Assembly (NCBI GenBank): GCA_038321775.1
Contig: JBBQFI010000004.1
Coordinates: 186,001 to 250,000 of the forward strand
Direction: 5' to 3'
Origin: JBBQFI01 sp038321775
GTDB lineage: Bacteria > Verrucomicrobiota > Verrucomicrobiia > Chthoniobacterales > UBA10450
Length of the DNA: 64,000 nt
Of the stretch, positions 1 through 8,658 are shown piece after piece (positions within the stretch are counted from its first letter, which is position 1; each line of letters starts with the position of its first letter). The notes beneath the pieces were generated by a model. That model was given only the letters and a program-made list of their open reading frames with translations, ran no database searches and was not told where the DNA came from. The translations under genes were made by a program, and so were the position numbers.

Positions 1-1445
1 CATTGCGAGAGTGAGGAAAATGAAACGTAGAGAAACCCTCCCTGGAACATCAGAAGAAAGGGCAGCGATAGATATTGCTGATGGGCGATCGCGAACCAAA
101 CGAAGTAGGTGAAATAGGCCGCGAACGCCATTTCCGCGAAAGGCAAAAGCGATTTGAGCGGCATGTATTGGCAATTACGCCACGGCTGGGATTTGCGTTC
201 GATTCCGTACTTGGGCGTGCGCGCAAAGTCAGACTCACGATTGAACATCGCTTCCAGAACGGCACGCCCGTTGTTTAACGACAACCCAACGCCAAGCGCC
301 AGCAGACAGGGCAGCAACAACATTTCCTTCATCCAAGTGCGCGGGTTTAATTCGCGCTGCGCGCAAATGTAGAAGATCGCGACCGAAAGCGACGCGGTTA
401 GGAAGATCGGAACGTCGATCAGAAAAGTGCGCATCCAGCCAGTCGGTCCGCCGGTCGAAGGATGGAGTAGCACGCACAAGCAAGCGAGTAGCAGATATGC
501 GAAATTCGACGTCAGATGGCCGGTGGCTTCGAGCTTGATAAGCAATGGTAACTTACTGCGCCAAATCGTGGGTAGTAGTTTCTTGCAGGTTTGGATCGAA
601 CCTTTGGTCCAGCGATGTTGCTGCGACTTGAAACCGTTCATGTCGACGGGAAGTTCCGCTGGCGTTACGACGTCAGGCAGGAAAATAAAACGCCAGCCCG
701 CGAGTTGCGCGCGGTAACTCAAATCGAGATCCTCCGTCAGCGTATCATGCTGCCAACCACCTGCCTGCTCGATGCATGAGCGCCGCCAAAGCCCAGCGGT
801 GCCATTGAAATTGAAGAATCGCCCGCTGCGGCTGCGCGCGGTTTGCTCGAGCAGGAGATGCCCGTCGAGAAACATCGCCTGCACGCGTGTCAGCATCGAA
901 TAGCAGCGATTCAAATGTCCCCAGCGTGTCTGGATCATCCCGACCTGTGGATCAGTGAAAAAATGAACTGTGCGATGAAGCAGATCGGGCGGCGGGACAA
1001 AGTCCGCATCCAAAATGCAAACAAACTCATGCGCCGTACGCAGGCCTGTCTCCAGTGCTCCCGCCTTAAAACCGACGCGATTAGTCCGTTGAATCAGTTC
1101 GACATCAAATCCACGTCGACGCAATTCATTGACATAGGATGCGGTCATATTCCGCGTGTCGTCGGTCGAATCATCGAGCACTTGGATCTGCAAAAGTTCG
1201 CGCGGATAATCAAGTTGGCTGACTGATTTCAGAAGACGCTCGACGACGTACATCTCGTTAAAAATCGGGAGCTGCACCGTGATCTTCGGTAGCTGCTCGA
1301 AATGCGCGAGCGGCACGGCAGCCCTCTTCCTATTCTTCAGGAAAAGGTAGATAATCACGTAACGATGAATCCCGTACGCAGAAAGGCCAAAAAGGACCGA
1401 TAAATAACAAATGGTCCAAACCAGGTATCCAGCGCTGCCGTGCAT
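1..1445 (-). CDS. Processive family-2 glycosyltransferase (partial, 3' end outside window)
   Basis: The minus strand is open from an ATG at 1445 to the window edge, so about 481 codons are present and the stop lies beyond base 1. My translation starts with a membrane segment (residues 7-36), then a GT2 catalytic domain: DDS near 91-93, DAD (in LDADF) near 146-148, TED near 237-239 and QQHRW near 275-279. These match the D, DxD, TED and QxxRW motifs of membrane-bound processive synthases (cellulose synthase, CslA-type mannan synthase). Further hydrophobic segments follow. It probably polymerises or transfers a hexose from a nucleotide sugar at the inner membrane. The sugar cannot be told from sequence. 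It is divergent from the next gene. Confidence 0.85.
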   Translation of the reverse strand, partial: MHGSAGYLVWTICYLSVLFGLSAYGIHRYVIIYLFLKNRKRAAVPLAHFEQLPKITVQLPIFNEMYVVERLLKSVSQLDYPRELLQIQVLDDSTDDTRNMTASYVNELRRRGFDVELIQRTNRVGFKAGALETGLRTAHEFVCILDADFVPPPDLLHRTVHFFTDPQVGMIQTRWGHLNRCYSMLTRVQAMFLDGHLLLEQTARSRSGRFFNFNGTAGLWRRSCIEQAGGWQHDTLTEDLDLSYRAQLAGWRFIFLPDVVTPAELPVDMNGFKSQQHRWTKGSIQTCKKLLPTIWRSKLPLLIKLEATGHLTSNFAYLLLACLCVLLHPSTGGPTGWMRTFLIDVPIFLTASLSVAIFYICAQRELNPRTWMKEMLLLPCLLALGVGLSLNNGRAVLEAMFNRESDFARTPKYGIERKSQPWRNCQYMPLKSLLPFAEMAFAAYFTYFVWFAIAHQQYLSLPFLLMFQGGFLYVSFSSLSQ

Positions 1446-2384
1446 AATAGTTTAAGTAACTGCCGCAGAGAGACCCGGCAAAGGCGACATGATGCCGCTT
1501 CCGAGCCTTCCGTCAAATCAAAAAATGGCGTTTTGCCTCGTAAAACCGTCCCCTTGAGAACGAACGCGCTGCGCCCGTTGGTCGCCCCAGCGTCGTTAAT
1601 TCTAGCCTTGGTCTGCTGGCCAGGTCCCTCATTTCTCCGCGCCCAGGAACAGACCATAACCGAAGAGGGGTATGAGCGCGAGGAACTTGGAGTCAACCGC
1701 TACACTGCTCCCCCAATTGCCCGCATCTTTCGACAGCTGGATGAACTTAAACCACTGCCATTCGACCAGATAAACCGCGATCACCAAAGGCCTATTCGCG
1801 GCAGTCGCGATCAAATGGCGCTCGTCTTCGGCGGCCTCATCGCGGACGGCTTTCTTCTCGTTGCCTGTGAAAAGAAGGCTCCGATCGATGAGTTGGGGCG
1901 CGCACTACTTCGGCAAGCTCAGAGTTTAAGCGTGGCGGACTGCGTCACTCGTCATAGTGCGAGTCTGACCGAATTGGCAAAGCATGGCGATTGGTCCGCC
2001 ATGCGAATTGAGCTTGCTGCGACACAGGAGGATGTCGAACAGGCGATGATTGAGTTGCGTGATCAAAAAGTTGCGCATCTCATTAGTCTGGGCGGTTGGC
2101 TACGGGGTTTGGAAATCTGTGCGGCCGCAGTCGAAGCGGATTTTTCACCGGCGCGCGCCCGCCTTTTGTCGCAGCCAGATGTGATCGATTATTTCGCGGG
2201 AGAAATAAAAACGCTGCCACCGATTGTTGCGCATTCGCCACTCTTCCAAAAAATTCGCGCGCAATTAAGTGAGATCAGAAGGGTTATTGATTCGACACTG
2301 CCCGCGGGATTGGGCATCGCTGAAGTGACGAAGATTCACAATGGCGTGCGCGAATTGAATCGCGAGATTGAAACGACCCATTAG
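1440..2384 (+). CDS. Secreted protein of unknown function
   Basis: A 314-codon frame from a GTG at 1440. That start would overlap the divergent glycosyltransferase start at 1445. A TTG at 1554 gives a protein beginning directly with a signal-peptide-like stretch (hydrophobic LVAPASLILALVCW, then a small-residue cleavage region ending in RAQ), so the true start may be there. The mature part is acidic and helical with no motif I recognise. It contains two cysteines in an otherwise cysteine-poor protein. The histidine kinase gene follows 53 bp downstream on the same strand, so the pair may be co-transcribed and this could be a periplasmic partner of the sensor. That is inference from position only. 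Confidence 0.6.
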   Translation: MHNSLSNCRRETRQRRHDAASEPSVKSKNGVLPRKTVPLRTNALRPLVAPASLILALVCWPGPSFLRAQEQTITEEGYEREELGVNRYTAPPIARIFRQLDELKPLPFDQINRDHQRPIRGSRDQMALVFGGLIADGFLLVACEKKAPIDELGRALLRQAQSLSVADCVTRHSASLTELAKHGDWSAMRIELAATQEDVEQAMIELRDQKVAHLISLGGWLRGLEICAAAVEADFSPARARLLSQPDVIDYFAGEIKTLPPIVAHSPLFQKIRAQLSEIRRVIDSTLPAGLGIAEVTKIHNGVRELNREIETTH

Positions 2385-2437
2385 CGGCGGGTTGTATCCT
2401 CTTGCCTCGCTCGCCGACCAAGCCGATGGATTAAACG

Positions 2438-4966
2438 ATGGAATTGCCCGGCAAAACTGGTTCCAGCCAACGTGGTCGCTTTGAACGACTCAATATCGTT
2501 ATCGCGATTTTGCTCGCGGGTTGGGTGCCTTCGATTCTCATGCTTTGGGTCGCCTACACGATTCTGACCAAAACGCTTGAGACAAAAATCCTCCGCGACC
2601 GCCAAACCTTTGTGCAATTGATCGCGCATCTCGTGGGCGACGATCTTGCGAGCAAAAGCACAGTCATCGAATATTACCAAACGCTGCCCAACGTTGCGCA
2701 AATCCTGACTGATCCGAATCCTTCAGTCGTCGGACAGCAATGGGTCGGTCAGACCTATTTTTCTCATCCGCGGATCGACGGAATGTTCATCACCGACATC
2801 AGTGGCAAACTGCTCGCATCAGTTCCCGCAATTCCGGAATTGGTTGGTAAAGATTTCTCGTCCGCACTTTGGCGCGAAGGAGCGCTCGCGACTTCAGGCG
2901 CATACGTTTCGCACGTTCATCCGCGTGAACCTGATCATCGTCTCGCCAGCGACATCGTCGGCGCGGTGAGAACGCAAGATGGAAGAGTGGTTGGATTCCT
3001 GGGTGTTTCCGTGTTGGTGGAACGAATCGGGCGGCGTTTATCCACAATTGGTTTTACCGATCAATCTTCGTGTCAGGTATTCGATCAAAACGGTGCGGCC
3101 CTTTTTACCAGGGACTTTCGAGCTAATGCCGGCTCGCGCTCGGCCGAAAACGACAGTTTGATCGATGAGATTCGCAAACACAAAACCGGAAATGTTGAAC
3201 GCCATGGTTATCTCTACGCATTCAGCCCCATCGAGCGGACCGGCTGGACGGCGGTGGTGGCGCAAACAAAAGAGGTTGCCTACCAGCCCGTGCAGGATCT
3301 TCTCGGCAAACTTACCGTTCCTGTGGCCTGGCTGATTGCGGGAACGGGAATTGCGGCGTGGCTTTTCGGAAAATTCTACCGGCGCCAAACCGAAGCAGCC
3401 CGACGCATCGAGCGAGAAATCATTTTCAACGAAAAAATCCTGGCCAATATGCCAAGTGGGATTGCATTGGTGGATCCAGCTTCGCGCAATTTTCTCACCG
3501 CGAACGATGCCTTTGTGCAAATGGCACGGCGCTTCGGTCGATTACCGGCAACCACCGACATTAATGAAGCGACCTTCGACCAAGTGAAGATCGCGCCAAA
3601 GGAAGCGATCGAAAAAGTGCTCGCGTTCGGGGCCCCCTTTCAATTGATCGAACATCCTTTTACAGACGTGACCGGCGCGACGCGTTACGTGAACGTTAAT
3701 TTGCTCCGGCTGCAAGACGCGCAACAAACCAATCAAGGCGTCCTTTATTTAGTGGAGGATAAAACGCGCGACGTCACGCTGCGCAAAGAACTAATCGGCG
3801 CCAACGCGGCCAAAGATCAATTCCTTGCGTTACTCTCGCATGAGTTACGCAATCCTCTTTCACCTGTCATCTCCATGGTGGGCGAATTAGAAGCGACGAG
3901 CACGGACTCTCCGGAAATGCGCCACGCCCTTGAAGTAATTCGCCGCAACGTCGAACTCGAAGCCCGGCTGATCGACGATCTTCTCGACATCACGCGTATC
4001 GCCAAAGGGAAACTGCAGCTCACATTCGAACTGGCAAATGTTCACGAGATCCTCCACCGCGCTTATGAAATTTGTCGCGAAGAAATTGGCGGCAAACATC
4101 AGCATGCGGAGTTCCGTTTGCGAGCGGAGCGCACTTACACCGAGGCCGATCCGGCACGTTTGCAGCAGGTGTTTTGGAACGTGATCAAAAACTCGGTCAA
4201 GTTTACGCCCGAGCAGGGACGCATCGTGATCGAGACTTTCAATCCCACGCCGGAGAATATTGAAATTAAAATCACCGATACGGGCATTGGCATCGAAGAA
4301 GCGAAACTGGGAAAGATTTTCAACGCATTTGAACAAGGCCAGAGTTCAATCACGCGGAGATTCGGCGGTCTCGGACTCGGCCTCGCGATATCCAAGGCGA
4401 TGGTGGCGGCCCACGGCGGCGAGATTGAAGTCACGAGCGCAGGAAAGGACCAAGGCACAACATTTACCGTCACACTCAAGACAGTGGATGCGCCAGCGCG
4501 CGCTACGACCGACGAAAACCTGCAAAAACCGAGTCCCGCCCTCCAGAAAATCGATGGCCAAACGCGTGCGCGACATGTGCTCGTGGTGGACGACCACCAC
4601 GATACCTGCATCGGGATGAAATTAATGCTCGAACGTCGCGGCTATAAAATCACACTCGCGCATTCAGCCGATCAAGCGGTCGAGAAAGCTTCGGCACAGG
4701 ATTTCGACCTGATCATCAGTGACATCGGATTACCGGACCGCAGCGGCTACGAGTTGATGCAGGAATTGCACGCGACGAAGGGACTGCGAGGAATCGCGTT
4801 GAGCGGATTTGGAATGGAGAATGACGTCATACACGCACGAGAGGCAGGATTTTCCGAGCACCTGACCAAGCCGATAAATTTCGAGCGGCTCGAGAACGCG
4901 ATACGAAAAATCCTCGAATCCGATGAGATCTCGACGCCTCCTAAACGGTCGCCGAAGGCAAGTTAG
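2438..4966 (+). CDS. Hybrid sensor histidine kinase with Cache-like sensor and C-terminal receiver
   Basis: This 842-residue protein has two membrane helices (about 18-40 and 288-308) enclosing a roughly 240-residue periplasmic Cache-like domain. A PAS-like domain (about 330-440) follows, then HisKA with phospho-acceptor His468 in LLSHELRNP. The HATPase_c domain shows an N-box (NVIKNSVKF), DTGIGI and GLGLGLA. The C-terminal receiver has an acidic pair (VVDDHHD), phospho-acceptor Asp762 (ISDIGLP) and a late Lys in LTKP. It is an intact hybrid kinase that should sense an extracytoplasmic ligand and relay phosphate to its own receiver. No separate response regulator with an output domain lies next to it, so the downstream phosphotransfer partner must be elsewhere. 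Confidence 0.92.
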   Translation: MELPGKTGSSQRGRFERLNIVIAILLAGWVPSILMLWVAYTILTKTLETKILRDRQTFVQLIAHLVGDDLASKSTVIEYYQTLPNVAQILTDPNPSVVGQQWVGQTYFSHPRIDGMFITDISGKLLASVPAIPELVGKDFSSALWREGALATSGAYVSHVHPREPDHRLASDIVGAVRTQDGRVVGFLGVSVLVERIGRRLSTIGFTDQSSCQVFDQNGAALFTRDFRANAGSRSAENDSLIDEIRKHKTGNVERHGYLYAFSPIERTGWTAVVAQTKEVAYQPVQDLLGKLTVPVAWLIAGTGIAAWLFGKFYRRQTEAARRIEREIIFNEKILANMPSGIALVDPASRNFLTANDAFVQMARRFGRLPATTDINEATFDQVKIAPKEAIEKVLAFGAPFQLIEHPFTDVTGATRYVNVNLLRLQDAQQTNQGVLYLVEDKTRDVTLRKELIGANAAKDQFLALLSHELRNPLSPVISMVGELEATSTDSPEMRHALEVIRRNVELEARLIDDLLDITRIAKGKLQLTFELANVHEILHRAYEICREEIGGKHQHAEFRLRAERTYTEADPARLQQVFWNVIKNSVKFTPEQGRIVIETFNPTPENIEIKITDTGIGIEEAKLGKIFNAFEQGQSSITRRFGGLGLGLAISKAMVAAHGGEIEVTSAGKDQGTTFTVTLKTVDAPARATTDENLQKPSPALQKIDGQTRARHVLVVDDHHDTCIGMKLMLERRGYKITLAHSADQAVEKASAQDFDLIISDIGLPDRSGYELMQELHATKGLRGIALSGFGMENDVIHAREAGFSEHLTKPINFERLENAIRKILESDEISTPPKRSPKAS

Positions 4967-4975
4967 TTGTCCTCT

Positions 4976-5338
4976 TTACGAACCGGTCTGACCGTTAGTA
5001 CGCGCCGCGTTTTGTTCTTCTTTCTCCGCGGCTTCCTTCAATTCGCGCGAAAGCTTTTCCACGCGTTGACGCATAATTTTGCCAGCCTTAAATTTCACAG
5101 TCGCGCGCGGCGGAATGATAAAGCTGCTGCCCGGTTCGTTCGGATTGCGTCCAACACGCGGCTTGGTCAACCGAGGCTGGAACACGCCAAAATTTCGCAA
5201 TTCGACCGCGACATTGTTAGCCAGGCTGTTTGTAATGTGATCGAGCGTGCGCTGTACGACGTCAAAAACCTGAGCCTGGATCATCCCAGTCTGGTTGCTG
5301 ATCGCGACGACAATATCTCTCTTGGTAAGCTTGCCCAT
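4976..5338 (-). CDS. HU/IHF-family DNA-binding protein
   Basis: 120 residues. The N-terminus (MGKLTKRDIVVAIS) and the middle VELRNFGVFQ followed by RVGRNPNEP and IPPRATVKFKAGK are the dimerisation and beta-arm signature of HU/IHF proteins. HU monomers are usually about 90 residues. This one has an extra charged, Glu/Lys/Gln-rich tail of about 25 residues that looks disordered. It should bind and bend DNA as a dimer in the nucleoid. It is convergent with the histidine kinase gene, with only about 9 bp between the stops. Confidence 0.93.
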   Translation of the reverse strand: MGKLTKRDIVVAISNQTGMIQAQVFDVVQRTLDHITNSLANNVAVELRNFGVFQPRLTKPRVGRNPNEPGSSFIIPPRATVKFKAGKIMRQRVEKLSRELKEAAEKEEQNAARTNGQTGS

Positions 5339-5468
5339 TCATAACCGAATCGAGCGACACCCCGACTGTGATTGGGCGGTTTTGGAAAAAAAACGGAAAA
5401 AATCGTTAAGGTCCTAAAGTAATTTTCGGCCAAAAAAGGGCAATTCTTGCCCTGCCAATGCGCGAAAA

Positions 5469-5894
5469 TTAAGCCGGTCGCTGCAGAAAACGCCCGAAAT
5501 AATACGCAAACGCGGTTTGACGAGAGAGAGACTTCCGGCGCGACTTCAACTGGCCCTGTGCGATCCCGAGTTTCGTGAAAACACCGTTCCATTCCGACTC
5601 GAGACGCCGCACTTCTTCATTCGATAAATCGCGCACGCCGCGAATCGACACACAGCGCTGCAGGACATTCATCGCCTTACCGGACATTTCGCCGAGGAGA
5701 TTTAGTTCGGTAAGAACATGCTCCGTTTCCTGCAAAAGATTGCCGCGCACTTCGGTAAACTGGCGCTCTTGTTCCGCCGAAATAATCGGCTTCGCCTTGT
5801 CCAGACCGTAAGTAATTAGGTCGTGCAATTTTTTCCAGTTTTCCAACTGAAGCGTCAGCAAACGCAACTTGGCCTCGAGTTCGCGGTCTCTCAT
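5469..5894 (-). CDS. Small coiled-coil protein, function unknown
   Basis: A 141-residue, mostly helical protein with heptad-like patterning through most of its length (rich in L, E, K, Q) and no signal peptide. I do not recognise a family. Its start overlaps the stop of the upstream DUF4388 gene by 4 bp, so the two are almost certainly translated together. The C-terminal 25 residues are basic. It may be a structural partner of the DUF4388 protein. That is an inference from the overlap only. Confidence 0.65.
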   Translation of the reverse strand: MRDRELEAKLRLLTLQLENWKKLHDLITYGLDKAKPIISAEQERQFTEVRGNLLQETEHVLTELNLLGEMSGKAMNVLQRCVSIRGVRDLSNEEVRRLESEWNGVFTKLGIAQGQLKSRRKSLSRQTAFAYYFGRFLQRPA

Positions 5895-6694
5895 CGCTGG
5901 CTTTTCGCCGTCACGAGTTCAAGGGTTTCGTCGAGCTTTTGCAAATTATCGATCAGCAGATGCGCCCACGGTCGATCGACCGTTTGCACTTGGCTGATGA
6001 TGCCTTCTTCAAAATAGAACCGACCCTGCCGCCACCGGAAAATTTCCGCGACGGCCGCTTCTCCCTCCAAAGTTCCAAAGACGGCGTGACGGATCGAGCC
6101 CAACTGCAGGTAAATCTCGCTGTTTCCTCGCGCCGATTTGAAAGTGAAGCGACCGCTGCGTTGTCCAAGGCAACTCATCTGTAAAATCTCAGCCGCAGAA
6201 AATTGATTGAGATTTCCGATGAGCGAGTGACACGGATCGATTCCTTCGGCGGGGATCACCACTTGCGTGCCGGCAGAACGTACGATGTTGCGCAGATGAT
6301 GCCGCAAATATGCTTCGCTCCGATCGTTCGAGAGCAGCGTGATCTTTTGCTGCTGCGCTTCGCCTACAATTTCCTGGCTGTGGGGTTTCGGAGTCAAACA
6401 AACGATTCGCAAGGACGGAAAATGTTGGCGCGCGTTAGTGGCCTGTTCAAAAGCCGTGACGGTCTCGCCTTCCACGACAAAAACGTCAAAATTTTCGGCG
6501 AGCAAAACAAAGACCGCCTCCGCCATCGTGCGCACGATGCGGGTCTCGACATCATCCATCATATCGAAAATGGAGAGCGCGCGATCTTGGAAAACCGGAT
6601 CGGCGTTTAATATGAGCAGTCTCGTTTCCACGACAGTGCAGGAAATGAAAGCAGGAACCTTGCCCGCTTTGCAGCCGAGAATTATTTTCGCCAA
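5891..6694 (-). CDS. Receiver-like/DUF4388 (PatA N-terminal-type) protein
   Basis: 267 codons. Residues about 25-140 have a flavodoxin-like receiver pattern (LLILNADPVFQDR at the start, VFVVEG where the phospho-acceptor strand would be), but the aspartate is not in the standard place, so it may be a pseudo-receiver. Residues about 155-260 resemble DUF4388: GNLNQFSAAEILQMSCLGQRSGRF, then a strand-rich stretch ending with FYFEEG. Such proteins occur in gliding, chemosensory and two-component contexts. The start at 6694 overlaps the end of rnhC by 13 bp. A GTG near 6630 (ETRLLIL) would be a plausible shorter start. It overlaps the next gene by 4 bp. Confidence 0.7.
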   Translation of the reverse strand: MAKIILGCKAGKVPAFISCTVVETRLLILNADPVFQDRALSIFDMMDDVETRIVRTMAEAVFVLLAENFDVFVVEGETVTAFEQATNARQHFPSLRIVCLTPKPHSQEIVGEAQQQKITLLSNDRSEAYLRHHLRNIVRSAGTQVVIPAEGIDPCHSLIGNLNQFSAAEILQMSCLGQRSGRFTFKSARGNSEIYLQLGSIRHAVFGTLEGEAAVAEIFRWRQGRFYFEEGIISQVQTVDRPWAHLLIDNLQKLDETLELVTAKSQR

Positions 6695-7629
6695 GCCCGG
6701 CGGGCAGGCGGAGCCGAAAAATGGTCCGGAGCGATCTCGTGTGCGGTGCGAAAGTGGACTTTTGCCACGCGTTGCAGTGCCTCGACGCCATTGGCGGCCA
6801 CGATCTCAGCGGCGGTCGTTTTAACCGCAGCGGAAACTCCCCTTCCCAGCCTCACTCCCAAGGCCCGGCCCTGCTTTTCGAGCCAATTCACAAAAGCTTC
6901 CCGTGCCAAAATCGAAGCTGCCGCTACGGCCGGGTCCGATTCGGCCTTGGTTCGCTGCTCCATTTTGATTTCACGGCCGTGTTGAAGCAGCGAATTCTCA
7001 ATCACGTGCACGTCGGCAAATTTATCCGACAAGGCACGGGGACAATCCGGTTTTTTCGCGAGAAGATTCTCAATTACGCGGGCGTGTCCCCAACCGAGAA
7101 GTGCGTTGAGATTTTTAAACTTTCGATACAGCTCATTGTATTTTTCCGGACCGATTGAGACGACTTCGTAGAGGCCGCCCGCAATTTTTCGGATCGACTC
7201 CGCAAGTGCATGAATCCGCGCATCAGAGCTGATGCGCTTGCTATCCTGCACGCCTGCTTCCATGAATTTGCGCGCGATCCCGCGATCGACATAGACACCC
7301 GCGATCACGAGCGGTCCGAAAAAATCGCCTTTGCCGCTCTCATCCACGCCAATGTGCGGCTCGAACATTTCCGGCGAATGCACCTCTTCATAACCGAGCC
7401 TCGCTTCGCCGAGAATCTTCGGTTCGAGCTCGAACTGCACAAACTCCTCCACCCCCTTTCCCTGTACCAAGATCTTCGGCCCTTTTTCGTATATCGCGAC
7501 ACTCAGTTTGTTTTTCTGCGCGAAAAGAATCGTGTACGGTTTCGCCGAAAACGTGAAACCAAGTTCATCTAACAGCTCGCGCAATTTTTTCGCCTGTTCC
7601 TGATTGAGTGGCGCGGTGAAAACGTTCAC
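6682..7629 (-). CDS. rnhC: Ribonuclease HIII
   Basis: 315 residues, the usual length for RNase HIII. It has an N-terminal TBP-like substrate-binding domain (about 1-85), then the catalytic start GVDESGKGDFFGPL with Asp96-Glu97. This DE start distinguishes type 2/HIII enzymes. The later AESDPAVAAASILARE stretch carries another catalytic aspartate. It cleaves the RNA strand of RNA-DNA hybrids in the cytoplasm. It is divergent from mutY (22 bp between starts), pairing two genome-maintenance genes. The C-terminus is rather basic and Ala/Pro-rich. Confidence 0.93.
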   Translation of the reverse strand: MNVFTAPLNQEQAKKLRELLDELGFTFSAKPYTILFAQKNKLSVAIYEKGPKILVQGKGVEEFVQFELEPKILGEARLGYEEVHSPEMFEPHIGVDESGKGDFFGPLVIAGVYVDRGIARKFMEAGVQDSKRISSDARIHALAESIRKIAGGLYEVVSIGPEKYNELYRKFKNLNALLGWGHARVIENLLAKKPDCPRALSDKFADVHVIENSLLQHGREIKMEQRTKAESDPAVAAASILAREAFVNWLEKQGRALGVRLGRGVSAAVKTTAAEIVAANGVEALQRVAKVHFRTAHEIAPDHFSAPPARRAWRK

Positions 7630-7650
7630 GGTTAAATCTCTTAGCGTGTC

Positions 7651-8658
7651 ATGTTGAGCGAAGCGAAATATCTCTCAGAAAAAGAAGCCGCTCAATTTCG
7701 TCGCGTCCTCTCGGCTTGGTATGGAAAAAACGGTCGCGATCTTCCCTGGCGACGAACATCCGATCCCTACGCCATTCTTATTTCCGAAGTGATGTTGCAA
7801 CAGACACAGGTTGCAACCGTCATTCCTTATTATGAGAAGTGGCTTCATCGTTTTCCGAATATTGAAACACTTGCGCGCAGTTCGGAATCGGATGTTCTCC
7901 ATGCGTGGCAGGGCCTCGGATATTATTCGCGAGCTCGCAATCTGCACGCCGCTGCGAAAATTTTAAAAAACAAACACGGCGGCATTTTTCCCCGCAACCC
8001 CGAAGAGTTGGCCGAACTGCCCGCCGTCGGTCGCTACACTGCAAACGCAATCGCCAGCTTTGCTTTCAATCGCTCCGTTCCCGTCGTCGAAACAAATATC
8101 GGCCGGGTGTTGTCGCGCATCTTTGATCTGCAGTTGCCGATCGATGACAACGCCGGACGAAAGAATCTCTGGGAAATTGCCGCGCACCTTGTTTCGCGAC
8201 GCGATGCGCGCACTCACAATTCAGCTCTGATGGATCTCGGCGCGATGGTTTGTGTGACGGGAGTTCCGAAATGCAGCTGTTGTCCCGTCCGGAAATTTTG
8301 CCTCGCCAAAAATCCGTCTACGCTTCCACGCAAGCGTCCACGAGATCGCGAGAAACGCCTGACCGAGTTCCACTCATTCACTTACCTGCGCGGACGCGTC
8401 TTGCTCGAGCAATCGCGTAAACGCTGGCGTGGACTTTGGACGCTCCCCCCTCTCGCGACCCAACCGATTGGGCGATCCGCTCTTCATGTCTGCGAATTTC
8501 CATTTACGCATCACCGAATCACACTTGAAGTCTTTGCCAGGGCTCAGGTTCGACCAACGAACGAATCGCAACGATGGTTCCGCGTGCGTGATCTCGCCGA
8601 AATACCAATGCCATCGCCGCATCGTCGCGCTCTTGATCAATTACTCTTACCATCGTGA
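7651..8658 (+). CDS. mutY: A/G-specific adenine glycosylase (MutY family) with Glu at the catalytic Asp position
   Basis: 335 residues. It has the HhH-GPD fold with catalytic Glu46 (SEVMLQQTQV), the helix-hairpin-helix loop LPAVGRYTANAI, and the [4Fe-4S] ligand pattern C-x6-C-x2-C-x5-C in VCVTGVPKCSCCPVRKFC. The C-terminal domain is NUDIX/MutT-like (WRGLWTLPPL). MutY excises adenine opposite 8-oxoguanine. The residue aligned with the catalytic aspartate (normally in DGNV) is Glu147, in VVETNIGRV, which is unusual. The first ten codons sit in a sequence resembling a dispersed intergenic element, so a slightly later start is possible. The stop overlaps the next start by 4 bp. Confidence 0.9.
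   Translation: MLSEAKYLSEKEAAQFRRVLSAWYGKNGRDLPWRRTSDPYAILISEVMLQQTQVATVIPYYEKWLHRFPNIETLARSSESDVLHAWQGLGYYSRARNLHAAAKILKNKHGGIFPRNPEELAELPAVGRYTANAIASFAFNRSVPVVETNIGRVLSRIFDLQLPIDDNAGRKNLWEIAAHLVSRRDARTHNSALMDLGAMVCVTGVPKCSCCPVRKFCLAKNPSTLPRKRPRDREKRLTEFHSFTYLRGRVLLEQSRKRWRGLWTLPPLATQPIGRSALHVCEFPFTHHRITLEVFARAQVRPTNESQRWFRVRDLAEIPMPSPHRRALDQLLLPS

Noticed and set aside
6721..7158. Frames on the plus strand opposite rnhC
   Set aside because: Antisense shadow of a complete RNase HIII gene.
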